Assembly: GCF_000330725.2 (NCBI RefSeq)
Contig: NZ_AMZY02000016.1
Coordinates: 1-64,000, forward strand
Origin: Mariniradius saccharolyticus AK6
Lineage (GTDB): Bacteria; Bacteroidota; Bacteroidia; Cytophagales; Cyclobacteriaceae
Length of the DNA: 64,000 bases
Direction of reading: 5' to 3'
A program made the position numbers and the translations under genes. The notes beneath the pieces are model-generated. The model saw only the letters and a program-made list of their open reading frames with translations. It was not told where the DNA came from and did no database searches. Positions 51,763 through 59,493 of this stretch are shown here, piece by piece. Every line of letters begins with the position of its first letter. The first letter of the stretch is position 1.

Positions 51763-53487
51763 TCAATTCTCTATCACCATCTCTACGCGTCGGTTCCTTT
51801 CGCGACCTTCTTCAGTATTATTGTCAGCGACAGGCCTAGTGCCACCCCAACCTGAGATTCTCACCCTTTCGAACTCGACTCCGTTGATGGTCAAATATCC
51901 TCGGATTTTTGATGCTCTTTTCATGGATAGATCTTTGTTGAGGCTCGGGTCTCCCGCATTATCGGTATGCCCTTCCAAACGAATCTTGATACCTGGATTT
52001 TCCTTCATGAAGGCGACAAGATTATCCAACACCTGAATCGACTTGGAATCCGCAAAATCCGAGGTTCCCCGGTTGAATTGGATGTTCTCCAGGACTATTG
52101 CCGACCCAGCCTTCGCAGGCTTCAGTGCCAACTCTTTGCCTTGCAGGCTTTCCCAGTTTTCTTTTGACAAAAGTTGTGGGATAAAGCCTTTAGATTGTAT
52201 CAGGATATTCGTCCACTGTGGGTCTTCTGCGAGTTCAAGCCATTCTTGTTGGGTCGAGATTGCCTTTTTGACTCCCCTTTCATTGGAAACTTCTATTTGA
52301 TAGCCGATTTCTTCGTTGGTAAAAGCGTCGACTACCTTCACCGACAGCCATTCTTTCTTTGTGTATACAGGCTCATTTACCTCCAAACTCGGAGGAGCAA
52401 CCTCTTGCTTTACTTCTTGGACAACGGCGGGTTTCAGTTCTTCTACTTCTGTTGGCTTCACCTCGGCTACGGGCTGTTGTGCCACTGGCTCAGCAACCGC
52501 TGCCGTGACCACTGCCGCCTCTTGCACAGCTGGTGAAACTTCCTCAGGAACTGCAATTTCAGCCGCTTGAGCCTCGGTCTCGAGTGCATTGAGCGGTTCA
52601 ACTTTTTGGAAATCAGACAACATAAAATCTCCAAAGCCCTCACTGTTTTGAGTCGTTGAAAACAGCGCCATCGCTGGATTTGGACCATAGGTGACATAGC
52701 TCATTTCAGATCCCTGTGAATTCACGGACTCCACACGTACCGGTTCTGCCCAATCTTCCCAACCCGACCCACTTCGTTGTGAATAGAAAATATCCTTTCC
52801 CTGTCTGTTTCCCAGTTTGTTGGACGCAAAATATAACGTCATGTTATCCTTGGAAAGGTAGGGAGTCTGCTCTTGGGCAAAGGAATTCACCGAAGAACCA
52901 AGATTCAATGGCGCAGTCCATGTCCCGTCGTCTTTTTTGATTGTGACATAAATATCTTCATTCCCGTAAGTACCAAACGATGACAAAGACATCACGATGA
53001 CTTCTCCATCATGTGAAAGTCTGCCACTGAAGTAGCTTGAGTTATTCTTGAAATTGGAAATCTCCAAGGATCTGACGTAGTTCCATGTGCTGCCGAATCT
53101 CGCATATTGGTGGATTCCTTGACGGATGGTAGTCCCTCCACTGTGATACACCAACACGGTCAAAGCATCAGAAAAACCAACGACCACATCATTTCCAGCT
53201 GTCGATAATCCTTCCACTCTTTTCGGAGCGAGCCAATTTCCCTGTGCATCTTTGGAGCTCATCCAAACATCACCGAAATCAGTGGCCCCTCCGGTATTTT
53301 GCGGATGAAAGCCCACGGTAAAAAACAACTCTCCGTTGGGTGAAAATACGGGATGCTGCTCATCATAGGGGCTATTGAGTACTTTAAGGGGTGTTATTTG
53401 CTGAGCAACAACACCTGAGAAAAAGGAAAAAGCAAGAAGGGCGAGCCCGCTTGCTTTTTTCGTAATTTGACGTTTCTTTTCGTACAT
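51763..53487 (-). CDS. OmpA-family protein with PD40 propeller repeats
   Basis: The 574-residue protein has a signal peptide ending GVVAQ. Residues about 40-290 form WD40-like (PD40) repeats such as DEQHPVFSPNGELFFTV and EQTPYLSKDNMTLYFASNKLG. A Pro/Glu/Val/Ala-rich linker (about 290-375) follows, then a small domain and a C-terminal OmpA domain. The peptidoglycan-binding residues are visible in LEGHTDNAGD and LSMKRASKIRGYL. It likely anchors the outer membrane or a surface complex to the cell wall. It starts 2 bases after the deoxyhypusine-synthase-like gene and probably shares its transcript. Confidence 0.88.
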   Translation of the reverse strand: MYEKKRQITKKASGLALLAFSFFSGVVAQQITPLKVLNSPYDEQHPVFSPNGELFFTVGFHPQNTGGATDFGDVWMSSKDAQGNWLAPKRVEGLSTAGNDVVVGFSDALTVLVYHSGGTTIRQGIHQYARFGSTWNYVRSLEISNFKNNSSYFSGRLSHDGEVIVMSLSSFGTYGNEDIYVTIKKDDGTWTAPLNLGSSVNSFAQEQTPYLSKDNMTLYFASNKLGNRQGKDIFYSQRSGSGWEDWAEPVRVESVNSQGSEMSYVTYGPNPAMALFSTTQNSEGFGDFMLSDFQKVEPLNALETEAQAAEIAVPEEVSPAVQEAAVVTAAVAEPVAQQPVAEVKPTEVEELKPAVVQEVKQEVAPPSLEVNEPVYTKKEWLSVKVVDAFTNEEIGYQIEVSNERGVKKAISTQQEWLELAEDPQWTNILIQSKGFIPQLLSKENWESLQGKELALKPAKAGSAIVLENIQFNRGTSDFADSKSIQVLDNLVAFMKENPGIKIRLEGHTDNAGDPSLNKDLSMKRASKIRGYLTINGVEFERVRISGWGGTRPVADNNTEEGRERNRRVEMVIEN

Positions 53488-53489
53488 TT

Positions 53490-54461
53490 TTATTGGTCTA
53501 GGACAATGGCGAAAATCAGTGGTGCCACAATGGTCGCATCTGATTCGATAATATATTTAGGAGTGTCCAATCCTAACTTGCCCCAAGTGATTTTCTCATT
53601 TGGAACTGCACCCGAATAGGATCCATAAGAAGTGGTCGAATCCGAAATCTGGCAGAAATATCCCCAAAGTGGCACATTGTCCCTCTGTAGATCTTGGTGA
53701 AGCATCGGTACCACGCAGATTGGAAAATCTCCGGCAATACCGCCTCCAATCTGGAAGAAACCGATGGTGCTGTCGTCCTTCGCGTTTTCTGTATACCATT
53801 CGGCAAGGAACATCATGTACTCAATTCCCGTCCTGACGGTGTGCACGTTTTTGACATCTCCCGAGATGACGTGGCCGGCATACATGTTGCCCAAAGTGGA
53901 ATCCTCCCAGCCGGGAACGATCATCGGAAGGTTTTTCTTTGCAGCTTCAAGTAGCCATGAGTTTTTCGGATCTATCTGGAAGCTTTCATCCATTTTTCCG
54001 GATAATAAGATTTTATAGAAAAACTCATGCGGAAAGTACCTTTCTCCCGCTTTGTCAGCCTTCACCCATTCTTCCAAAATAACGTTTTCGATGCGTCTCA
54101 TGGCTTCCATTTCTGGAATACACGTGTCGGTCACCCTGTTCAGGTGCCTATCTAGCAAATCCTGTTCCTGTTCTGGAGACAAATCCCTGTAATGTGGAAT
54201 TCTTTCATAATAGTTGTGTGCAACAAGGTTAAAAACGTCTTCCTCCAAGTTGGCACCTGTACAAGATATGATATGGACTTTATCTTGACGAATCATTTCG
54301 GCCAGTGAAATCCCCAACTCCGCCGTGGACATCGCCCCTGCCAGGGTCACCATCATTTTACCGTTGTTGTCCAAATGGGCTTTGTACCCTTCAGCAGCGT
54401 CAATCAAGGCGGCAGCATTGAAGTGACGGAAGTTGTGCTTCAAAAATTCTGTGATTTTCAT
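53490..54461 (-). CDS. Deoxyhypusine synthase-family enzyme
   Basis: The 323-residue cytosolic protein is a clear deoxyhypusine synthase homolog. It has the NAD-binding TLAGAMSTAELG and ISCTGANLEEDVFN segments, GGGIAGDFPICVVP, and the active-site lysine in a KITWGKLG segment matching the eukaryotic VSWGK. Eukaryotic enzymes transfer aminobutyl from spermidine to eIF5A. Bacteria lack eIF5A, and characterised bacterial homologs make homospermidine or other polyamines. Its substrate is therefore uncertain. It is followed after 2 bases by the OmpA/PD40 gene, and an HDAC-family deacetylase lies 0.9 kb upstream. Confidence 0.88.
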   Translation of the reverse strand: MKITEFLKHNFRHFNAAALIDAAEGYKAHLDNNGKMMVTLAGAMSTAELGISLAEMIRQDKVHIISCTGANLEEDVFNLVAHNYYERIPHYRDLSPEQEQDLLDRHLNRVTDTCIPEMEAMRRIENVILEEWVKADKAGERYFPHEFFYKILLSGKMDESFQIDPKNSWLLEAAKKNLPMIVPGWEDSTLGNMYAGHVISGDVKNVHTVRTGIEYMMFLAEWYTENAKDDSTIGFFQIGGGIAGDFPICVVPMLHQDLQRDNVPLWGYFCQISDSTTSYGSYSGAVPNEKITWGKLGLDTPKYIIESDATIVAPLIFAIVLDQ

Positions 54462-54510
54462 GAATCCTGTTGTTGATTTTCGGGGGCAAAAGTACCAAAA
54501 TCAAGCACAT

Positions 54511-54540
54511 AAAAAAAGCCCGAAGGAACTCCGGGCTTTT
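54511..54540 (-). terminator. Rho-independent terminator after the OmpH gene
   Basis: AAAAGCCCG and CGGGCTTTT form a 9-bp stem, followed on the minus strand by seven T. It separates the OmpH gene (stop at 54560) from the deoxyhypusine-synthase-like gene. Confidence 0.88.
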
Positions 54541-54559
54541 GGTGTTTTGCTGTTATTGA

Positions 54560-55183
54560 CTATTTCTTCTCCGGGGTTGCGGCGGGTGCCGGCGCAGTCT
54601 TGGATGCCTCATATTTTTTGTTTAGCCCTTCCAAAACTTTGTCAGTCACGTCAAAAGCGGCATCAGAATACCAAACCGCACCACCTCTGGTGTAAGAAAG
54701 TATCATGTCTATTCCATTTTCCTTTGCGTATTCTGTCAAGTAAGTTTGTACCTGGTCATAAACATCGGCATACAATTTCGCTTCATCTTCAGACAACTCG
54801 CGCATCAAGTTATCCCTGTAAGTCACGAGGTTGTTTTGCTTCTTGGCCAATTCTTCCTCCTTTGCTCGCGCTTGGTTCATGGTCATGGAAGTGGCTGTCT
54901 GCTGGAAATTGGCAACTTCCTGTTCAAATCCACGCGCCCTTGTTCCCAATTCGGTTTCATAGCGCTTCCCTTTCTCTGTGATTTCGCCGGATTTTTCCTT
55001 GTAGAAGGTGTATTTGGCAATCAAACTGTCTGTTTGGACATAGGCAATCTTGATATCGGTTTTCGCAGCGGCTGTCGTTTCCTCAGTTGTAGCTGTGTCA
55101 GTAGATTCGGTGGATTTGTTACAAGCAGAAATGGCGAAAACAGCCACTCCCGCGATAACCAATGATTTGAGTAATTTTTTCAC
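54560..55183 (-). CDS. OmpH/Skp-family periplasmic chaperone lipoprotein
   Basis: The 207-residue protein has a lipoprotein signal ending AISACNKSTES and a Thr/Glu-rich linker. The OmpH/Skp domain begins IKIAYVQTDSLIAKYTFYK, followed by a long coiled coil (about residues 70-140) and a C-terminal AKENGIDMILSYTRGGAVWYSD segment. Skp-type chaperones bind unfolded outer-membrane proteins in the periplasm. A lipid anchor is a variation on the usual soluble form. The GTG at 55183 is preferred: it begins KKLLKSLVIAG of the signal, and no ATG is available. Confidence 0.85.
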   Translation of the reverse strand: MKKLLKSLVIAGVAVFAISACNKSTESTDTATTEETTAAAKTDIKIAYVQTDSLIAKYTFYKEKSGEITEKGKRYETELGTRARGFEQEVANFQQTATSMTMNQARAKEEELAKKQNNLVTYRDNLMRELSEDEAKLYADVYDQVQTYLTEYAKENGIDMILSYTRGGAVWYSDAAFDVTDKVLEGLNKKYEASKTAPAPAATPEKK

Positions 55184-55348
55184 GTGGGTTTGTCTTTTTG
55201 AATGGCGCAAATATAAACAAAGTTAGATTTATGCAAATTTTATTTGAAGAGGGCTACGTTAAATTCGGTTAATGCCTTCTAAAGACTTTTGAATAAGTTC
55301 CGATTTAGCCAATTCCCGGACTTCCTTTCCTTTTTCCCGCCAAAAGAC

Positions 55349-56251
55349 CTAGAAAAAAACCTCCTGGGCCAGCCTGAAAGTATTGGCATGCGCTTCTATG
55401 ATATGGCTGATTTTTTCCGAATATCCACCACCCATACAGCACATGATGGGGATTTGGTTGGCTTTTGCAGCTTCGAGCACGATTCTATCGCGTTGCTTAC
55501 ACCCGCCAATCGACATCCCCAGCCTTCCGATTTTATCGGTCTCAAGTACATCGACACCGCATTGGTAAATCATGAAATCTGGCTGAAACGTGTCAATGAG
55601 CCGTTTGAGATTTTCGGAAAGAATATTCAAATAGACCTGATCACCAGTCTTATCCGGCAGACCGATATCCAAATCAGACTTTTCTTTGTGCATGGGATAA
55701 TTGGCCGCGCCATGCATAGAAAACGTAAACACGCTGGTATTTTCCTCAAATAACTTGGCAGTTCCGTTGCCTTGGTGGACGTCAAGATCTACTGCGAGTA
55801 CCTTATTTGCCAATGCATTGTCCAAAAGATAATTGGCTGAAATGGCGATATCATTTAGCAGACAAAATCCCTCTCCCCTTTCCGCGTAGGCATGATGCGT
55901 TCCGCCCGCTATGTTCATCCCGATTCCATGTTCCAATGCATAAAGCGAAGCCTGTACCGAACCTGCCATAATATGGACCTCGCGCTCGACCAACTGCTGG
56001 CTGAGCGGAAATCCGGTTTTCCTGATCTCTGACTTCGAAAGCGATAGGTTCCTGAGCTTTTCTAAATAGGTGCTGCAATGGGTATTTTTAATCCATCGGT
56101 CATCAAGCTTCGCCGGTTGGAAAAAATTCTCCTCTTTCACTGTCCCTTCATACAGCAACTGCTCTGGAAGCAAATCGTATTTTTCCATCGGAAAGCGATG
56201 ACCGGCAGGAAGTGGATGACAATAAAGTTGTGACCAGGCAATTTTCAGCAT
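55349..56251 (-). CDS. Histone deacetylase-family zinc deacetylase
   Basis: The 300-residue protein has the full HDAC-family active site. The paired histidines lie in GGTHHAYAERGEGFCLLND, the zinc ligands in VDLDVHQGNGT and CGVDVLETDKIG, and the glycine loop in CMGGGYSEKI. Bacterial members deacetylate acetylpolyamines, acetoin-related or protein substrates. The short length resembles the class IV-like bacterial group. A nearby deoxyhypusine-synthase-like gene makes a polyamine link possible, but that is inference. The ATG at 56251 is chosen over a TTG two codons upstream. Confidence 0.9.
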   Translation of the reverse strand: MLKIAWSQLYCHPLPAGHRFPMEKYDLLPEQLLYEGTVKEENFFQPAKLDDRWIKNTHCSTYLEKLRNLSLSKSEIRKTGFPLSQQLVEREVHIMAGSVQASLYALEHGIGMNIAGGTHHAYAERGEGFCLLNDIAISANYLLDNALANKVLAVDLDVHQGNGTAKLFEENTSVFTFSMHGAANYPMHKEKSDLDIGLPDKTGDQVYLNILSENLKRLIDTFQPDFMIYQCGVDVLETDKIGRLGMSIGGCKQRDRIVLEAAKANQIPIMCCMGGGYSEKISHIIEAHANTFRLAQEVFF

Positions 56252-56255
56252 CAAC

Positions 56256-56283
56256 AAAAAGCGCTTGTTTTTTGGACAAGCGC
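56256..56283 (-). terminator. Rho-independent terminator after the acidic hypothetical gene
   Basis: GCGCTTGT and ACAAGCGC form an 8-bp stem with a 7-base loop, followed on the minus strand by TTTTTGTTG. It lies about 35 bases beyond the stop at 56317 and directly before the deacetylase start. Confidence 0.8.
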
Positions 56284-56316
56284 AAGTTAGGAGAAAATGT
56301 TTTGTCGGAGATCGAA

Positions 56317-56877
56317 CTAATCGTCCACGTCCTCTTCCTCCGATTGAAAAGTATAAAGTGTGTCGTCAAGCACCAATGTATCTTCGTTGAATTCCTTCAC
56401 AAACTTGCTGATGACTTTGTCATTGATTTCTTCCACATTGATAGCCGCATCCAAGCCAATACCGTAGTCATGGTTGGTGTCGATGTCAACAAACTCCTGA
56501 ACCTTCACAGATTCTTCTTCTTCAATCTCCATGATGATCTCGGTCATAAACCAGCCGATTTCCTCCTCTTCGCTGGTAAGCGGTTTTAGATTTCCGTTTT
56601 CGTCCTCCTCATACTTTATACCCTTAAAGTTGGGAAACTTCTTTGCCGCAAGGTGTTCTGCCATATCGTAAACCTCTGAGGAATGGTGCAATCGCAGGGT
56701 ATACAATGCTGCATCATAAATGACTTCACGGCCTTCGTACATTCCTACGAAATAAAAATTGACAAACTCATCAGAATTGTCCTCGCTTTCGACGATTTTG
56801 TAACTTTTCCTGCTCGAGGCAAGCTCTTTTTTGAGGTTTTCTATGACCTCAGGGTTGAAACCTTGATTTGGGTACAT
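56317..56877 (-). CDS. Acidic hypothetical cytosolic protein
   Basis: The 186-residue protein is unusually acidic, with runs such as EEDENGNLKPLTSEEEEIG, IEEEESVK and a C-terminal SEEEDVDD. It has no signal peptide or membrane segment. The middle (FYFVGMYEGREVIYDAALYTLRLHHSSEVYD) looks like a folded beta-rich domain. I do not recognise the family. The ATG at 56877 (MYPNQGFNPEVIENL) gives a sensible N-terminus; the longer frame to 56931 starts with an unlikely Cys-rich stretch. It is followed by its own terminator. Confidence 0.7.
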   Translation of the reverse strand: MYPNQGFNPEVIENLKKELASSRKSYKIVESEDNSDEFVNFYFVGMYEGREVIYDAALYTLRLHHSSEVYDMAEHLAAKKFPNFKGIKYEEDENGNLKPLTSEEEEIGWFMTEIIMEIEEEESVKVQEFVDIDTNHDYGIGLDAAINVEEINDKVISKFVKEFNEDTLVLDDTLYTFQSEEEDVDD

Positions 56878-57005
56878 GACAATCAAAAATTGGTGGAAAG
56901 AATAACAACATACAATCCTTTTGCCTAACATAAAAGCGAGGAAAGATGTAATTTTTGTTTTTTGAATTTAAGTATTTAAAATACAAGTAATTAGGATAAA
57001 AAAAA

Positions 57006-57467
57006 ATGATTATCCCGAAAAAAAACGATGATATTATCAAAGCCCTGATCAAACGGGGCGAAGGTGAAAACCTCGACTTCAAAATGGCAATCAATAGCCC
57101 CCAAAAAATTGCAAAAACACTAGCTGCTTTTGCCAATACCTCAGGAGGAATCATCCTGGTAGGAATCAACGATCAGAGAAAAATCATCGGCGTCGACGTG
57201 GATGAAGAAATGCATATGGTGGAGCTTGCCAATGCCACATTTCTGTCGCCCAGTCTAGGGCTTGAATATGAAGTTTATGAAACGGCTGCGGACTATGGTG
57301 AATCGGAAGAAGACATAAACCTACTCCTGATCAGGGTTTACAAGTCGAAAAATAATTGCTATTTCAAAGCTCGTGACGGAAGCTTTTTCCTATTCCATCG
57401 AATCGGTGACCGAAATGCAATGGTGCCTATGCCTTCGGACCCAAATTCACCCCAAGCAGAGAATTGA
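57006..57467 (+). CDS. AlbA_2 (Schlafen-type) domain protein
   Basis: The 153-residue protein is a single AlbA_2/divergent AAA-associated domain. The characteristic GEGENLDFKMA, KTLAAFANTSGGIILVGIND and FFLFHRIGD segments are all present. In larger proteins this domain precedes a helicase-like or winged-helix part and is proposed to bind nucleic acid; here it stands alone. It overlaps the converging holin-like gene by 41 bases at the 3' ends. The start is an ATG preceded by an A-rich stretch. Role unknown. Confidence 0.8.
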   Translation: MIIPKKNDDIIKALIKRGEGENLDFKMAINSPQKIAKTLAAFANTSGGIILVGINDQRKIIGVDVDEEMHMVELANATFLSPSLGLEYEVYETAADYGESEEDINLLLIRVYKSKNNCYFKARDGSFFLFHRIGDRNAMVPMPSDPNSPQAEN

Positions 57468-57792
57468 CCAAGCTGAGTAAAATGCTGAACACCAAGGCCC
57501 ACCAAAATCCATCAATAGAGAATCCTGGAACCAATTCGGCAGTCAGCAGGATCAAAATTGCATTGATAGCAAGGAGAAAAAGCCCAAGCGTCAGCACCGT
57601 GATCGGGATGGTCAACATAATAAGGAGTGGTTTGACAGTCATGTTCAAAAGCGCTATCAATGCAGCGACTACCAAAGCTGTCCAAAAATCCTTCACAACG
57701 ACACCTGGAAGAATGTACTGAACGATTAGTACAGCTACTGCGCCAAGCACCAATTGTAACAAAATGTTCATTGCCTGATGAGTTTTTGCCAT
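57427..57792 (-). CDS. Phage holin 4-type small membrane protein
   Basis: The 121-residue protein has four hydrophobic helices (about residues 10-25, 32-48, 56-75 and 92-110) with the PF04020 pattern: NILLQLVLGAVAVLIVQYILPGVVVKDF at the start and FSILLSLVNSLLGV at the end. Despite the name, most members are chromosomal proteins in non-phage settings and no phage genes are present here. Function is unknown. It converges on and overlaps the AlbA_2 gene. Confidence 0.8.
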   Translation of the reverse strand: MAKTHQAMNILLQLVLGAVAVLIVQYILPGVVVKDFWTALVVAALIALLNMTVKPLLIMLTIPITVLTLGLFLLAINAILILLTAELVPGFSIDGFWWALVFSILLSLVNSLLGVNLGPKA

Positions 57793-58038
57793 GATTCCTA
57801 TAGGGAGATTTACGTGGGAAAGTTAGTGATATTTTGAAGACTAAATGCTAAGACTCTCTTTCGTAAGTAAATTGAGCCTAGATTATGCCCCATGCCCATT
57901 GTGGAGGTTTTTAATGCATGGCAAATGTTAAAATGCCTGAAACCGAGATTCCCGACCACCCTAATCCCAAAAGTTGATATTTATCACATTTGGTCGTGAT
58001 TTTACCTTTTCGATTTTCAAGTTTCAGATTTATGCCTC

Positions 58039-58046
58039 TATCTTTG
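58039..58046 (+). promoter_or_regulatory. -7 promoter element of the desaturase gene
   Basis: TATCTTTG matches TAnnTTTG exactly, 30 bases before the GTG start codon. A clear TTTG at -33 is not visible, only TTTTC at about the right distance. Confidence 0.45.
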
Positions 58047-58076
58047 GACAGATTAACATTAAAAGAATAAGAAAAC

Positions 58077-58826
58077 GTGATTCTGATTGTCCTTTTCCTG
58101 CTGCATTGGTATTTCTCCTTGTTTTGCCAAAGTTTCTTCCTCCACCGCTACGCTGCCCATCAAATGTTTTCCATGAACAAGTTCTGGGAGCGCTTCTTCT
58201 ACGTATTTACATGGATTTGCCAAGGCAGTTCATACCTATCACCAAGGGCTTATGCTATTCTCCATAGAATGCATCATGCCTACAGCGATACACCCAAAGA
58301 TCCCCACAGTCCACACCATACAGAGAATCTCTTCACTATGATGTGGAAAACAAAAAACATCTACAACGACTATTTCTCCTTTAAGCTGAAGCCAGAAGAC
58401 AGGTTCTCAAAGGATGTTCCTGATTGGGGTAAGTTTGATCTTTTTGCTGATTCAATGACCGTAAGGGTTGGATGGGGAGTTTTTTATGTACTTATATATG
58501 TGTTGAGTATTTCCGTTTTTGAGCTCCCAGGGACTCATTGGTGGATGTATTTCCTGTTGCCAATCCATTTTTTGATGGGCCCTGTGCATGGTGCGATAGT
58601 CAATTGGAGCGGACATAAATATGGCTATGCCAATTTTGACAATAACGACATGTCCAAAAACAGCCTCCTACTTGACGTACTTATGTTGGGAGAATTGTTC
58701 CAAAATAATCACCACAAACTCCCTAACCGGGCGAACTTCGCGGTCAAATGGTATGAGTTTGATCCGACTTATCCAGTGGTAAAACTGCTTCACGCCTCAG
58801 GGATTATCCGCCTGAGGACAGCATGA
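58077..58826 (+). CDS. Acyl-lipid/acyl-CoA desaturase
   Basis: The 249-residue membrane protein has the three histidine boxes of the fatty-acid desaturase family: HRYAAH (about residue 24), HRMHHAYSD (about 63) and NNHHKLPN (about 212). Four hydrophobic segments hold the diiron site at the membrane. It introduces a double bond in acyl chains; regiochemistry is not readable. The GTG start is required, since no ATG precedes the first histidine box. A matching -7 box lies upstream and a terminator downstream, so it is monocistronic. Confidence 0.9.
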   Translation: MILIVLFLLHWYFSLFCQSFFLHRYAAHQMFSMNKFWERFFYVFTWICQGSSYLSPRAYAILHRMHHAYSDTPKDPHSPHHTENLFTMMWKTKNIYNDYFSFKLKPEDRFSKDVPDWGKFDLFADSMTVRVGWGVFYVLIYVLSISVFELPGTHWWMYFLLPIHFLMGPVHGAIVNWSGHKYGYANFDNNDMSKNSLLLDVLMLGELFQNNHHKLPNRANFAVKWYEFDPTYPVVKLLHASGIIRLRTA

Positions 58827-58838
58827 CACCAGCAAATA

Positions 58839-58868
58839 AAGCCCCGAACTCGGGGCTTCTTTTTTTTG
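58839..58868 (+). terminator. Rho-independent terminator after the desaturase gene
   Basis: AAGCCCCG and CGGGGCTT form an 8-bp stem with a 4-base loop, followed by CTTTTTTTTT. It is 13 bases beyond the desaturase stop codon. Confidence 0.92.
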
Positions 58869-59124
58869 GTTCGATTGTTAGTTGACAGAAACCCAAAAGA
58901 TCAAAAGTTTATATCTAATCATGCTATTTTGCAACAAAACTGCAACCAAAAACATTATTTCACACATATTCAATCGATTGTGTAAATTCAGTCTCAAGCC
59001 CAATTTTCGGCATTTTACCGTTGAAAAAAAAAATCGCATTTCAGATAAAAAGATTTGGCATTCATGTTTGGAATTAAGGAACTAAATGGATAAGTTGGAA
59101 ACGAATTTAAACTTAAACACAATC

Positions 59125-59490
59125 ATGAGAGAACTAACCCGTGCTGAAGAGCAAATCATGCAAATCCTTTGGGATATCGAGAAAGGTTTCGTCAAAGATA
59201 TCCTTGAGAAAATGTCCGAACCAAAACCAGCTTACAATACGGTTTCGACCATTGTAAGGATTTTGGAAAGAAAAGGATTCGTCAATCACAAAGCCTACGG
59301 AAAGTCCCACGAGTACTTCCCGATTGTATCGAAAGACGAGTACAGGAGCTTCTCCATTAAAAATCTCCTCACTGGATATTTTAGTGGATCTTTCTCCAAG
59401 CTTGCCTCTTTCTTCGCTAAAGACAAAAACCTTGATCTGAAAGAAATTGACAAGATCATGGCTGAAGTGAAAGAAGATGTTAAAAAATAG
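59125..59490 (+). CDS. BlaI/MecI-family transcriptional repressor
   Basis: The 121-residue protein is a BlaI-type winged helix. It has RELTRAEEQIMQILWDIEKGFVKDILEKM, then YNTVSTIVRILERKGFVNH as recognition helix and wing, then a dimerisation tail. Such repressors are inactivated by cleavage or signalling from a partner BlaR1/M56 protease, encoded here 3 bases downstream. In Bacteroidota these pairs are common and usually not linked to beta-lactamases. Family alignment favours ATG at 59125; an ATG at 59086 preceded by AAGGA would add 13 residues. Confidence 0.88.
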   Translation: MRELTRAEEQIMQILWDIEKGFVKDILEKMSEPKPAYNTVSTIVRILERKGFVNHKAYGKSHEYFPIVSKDEYRSFSIKNLLTGYFSGSFSKLASFFAKDKNLDLKEIDKIMAEVKEDVKK

Positions 59491-59493
59491 CCT

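Noticed and set aside
57427-57792. Prophage remnant suggested by a holin-like gene
   Set aside because: No other phage genes are present, and this family is commonly chromosomal in bacteria without phage context.
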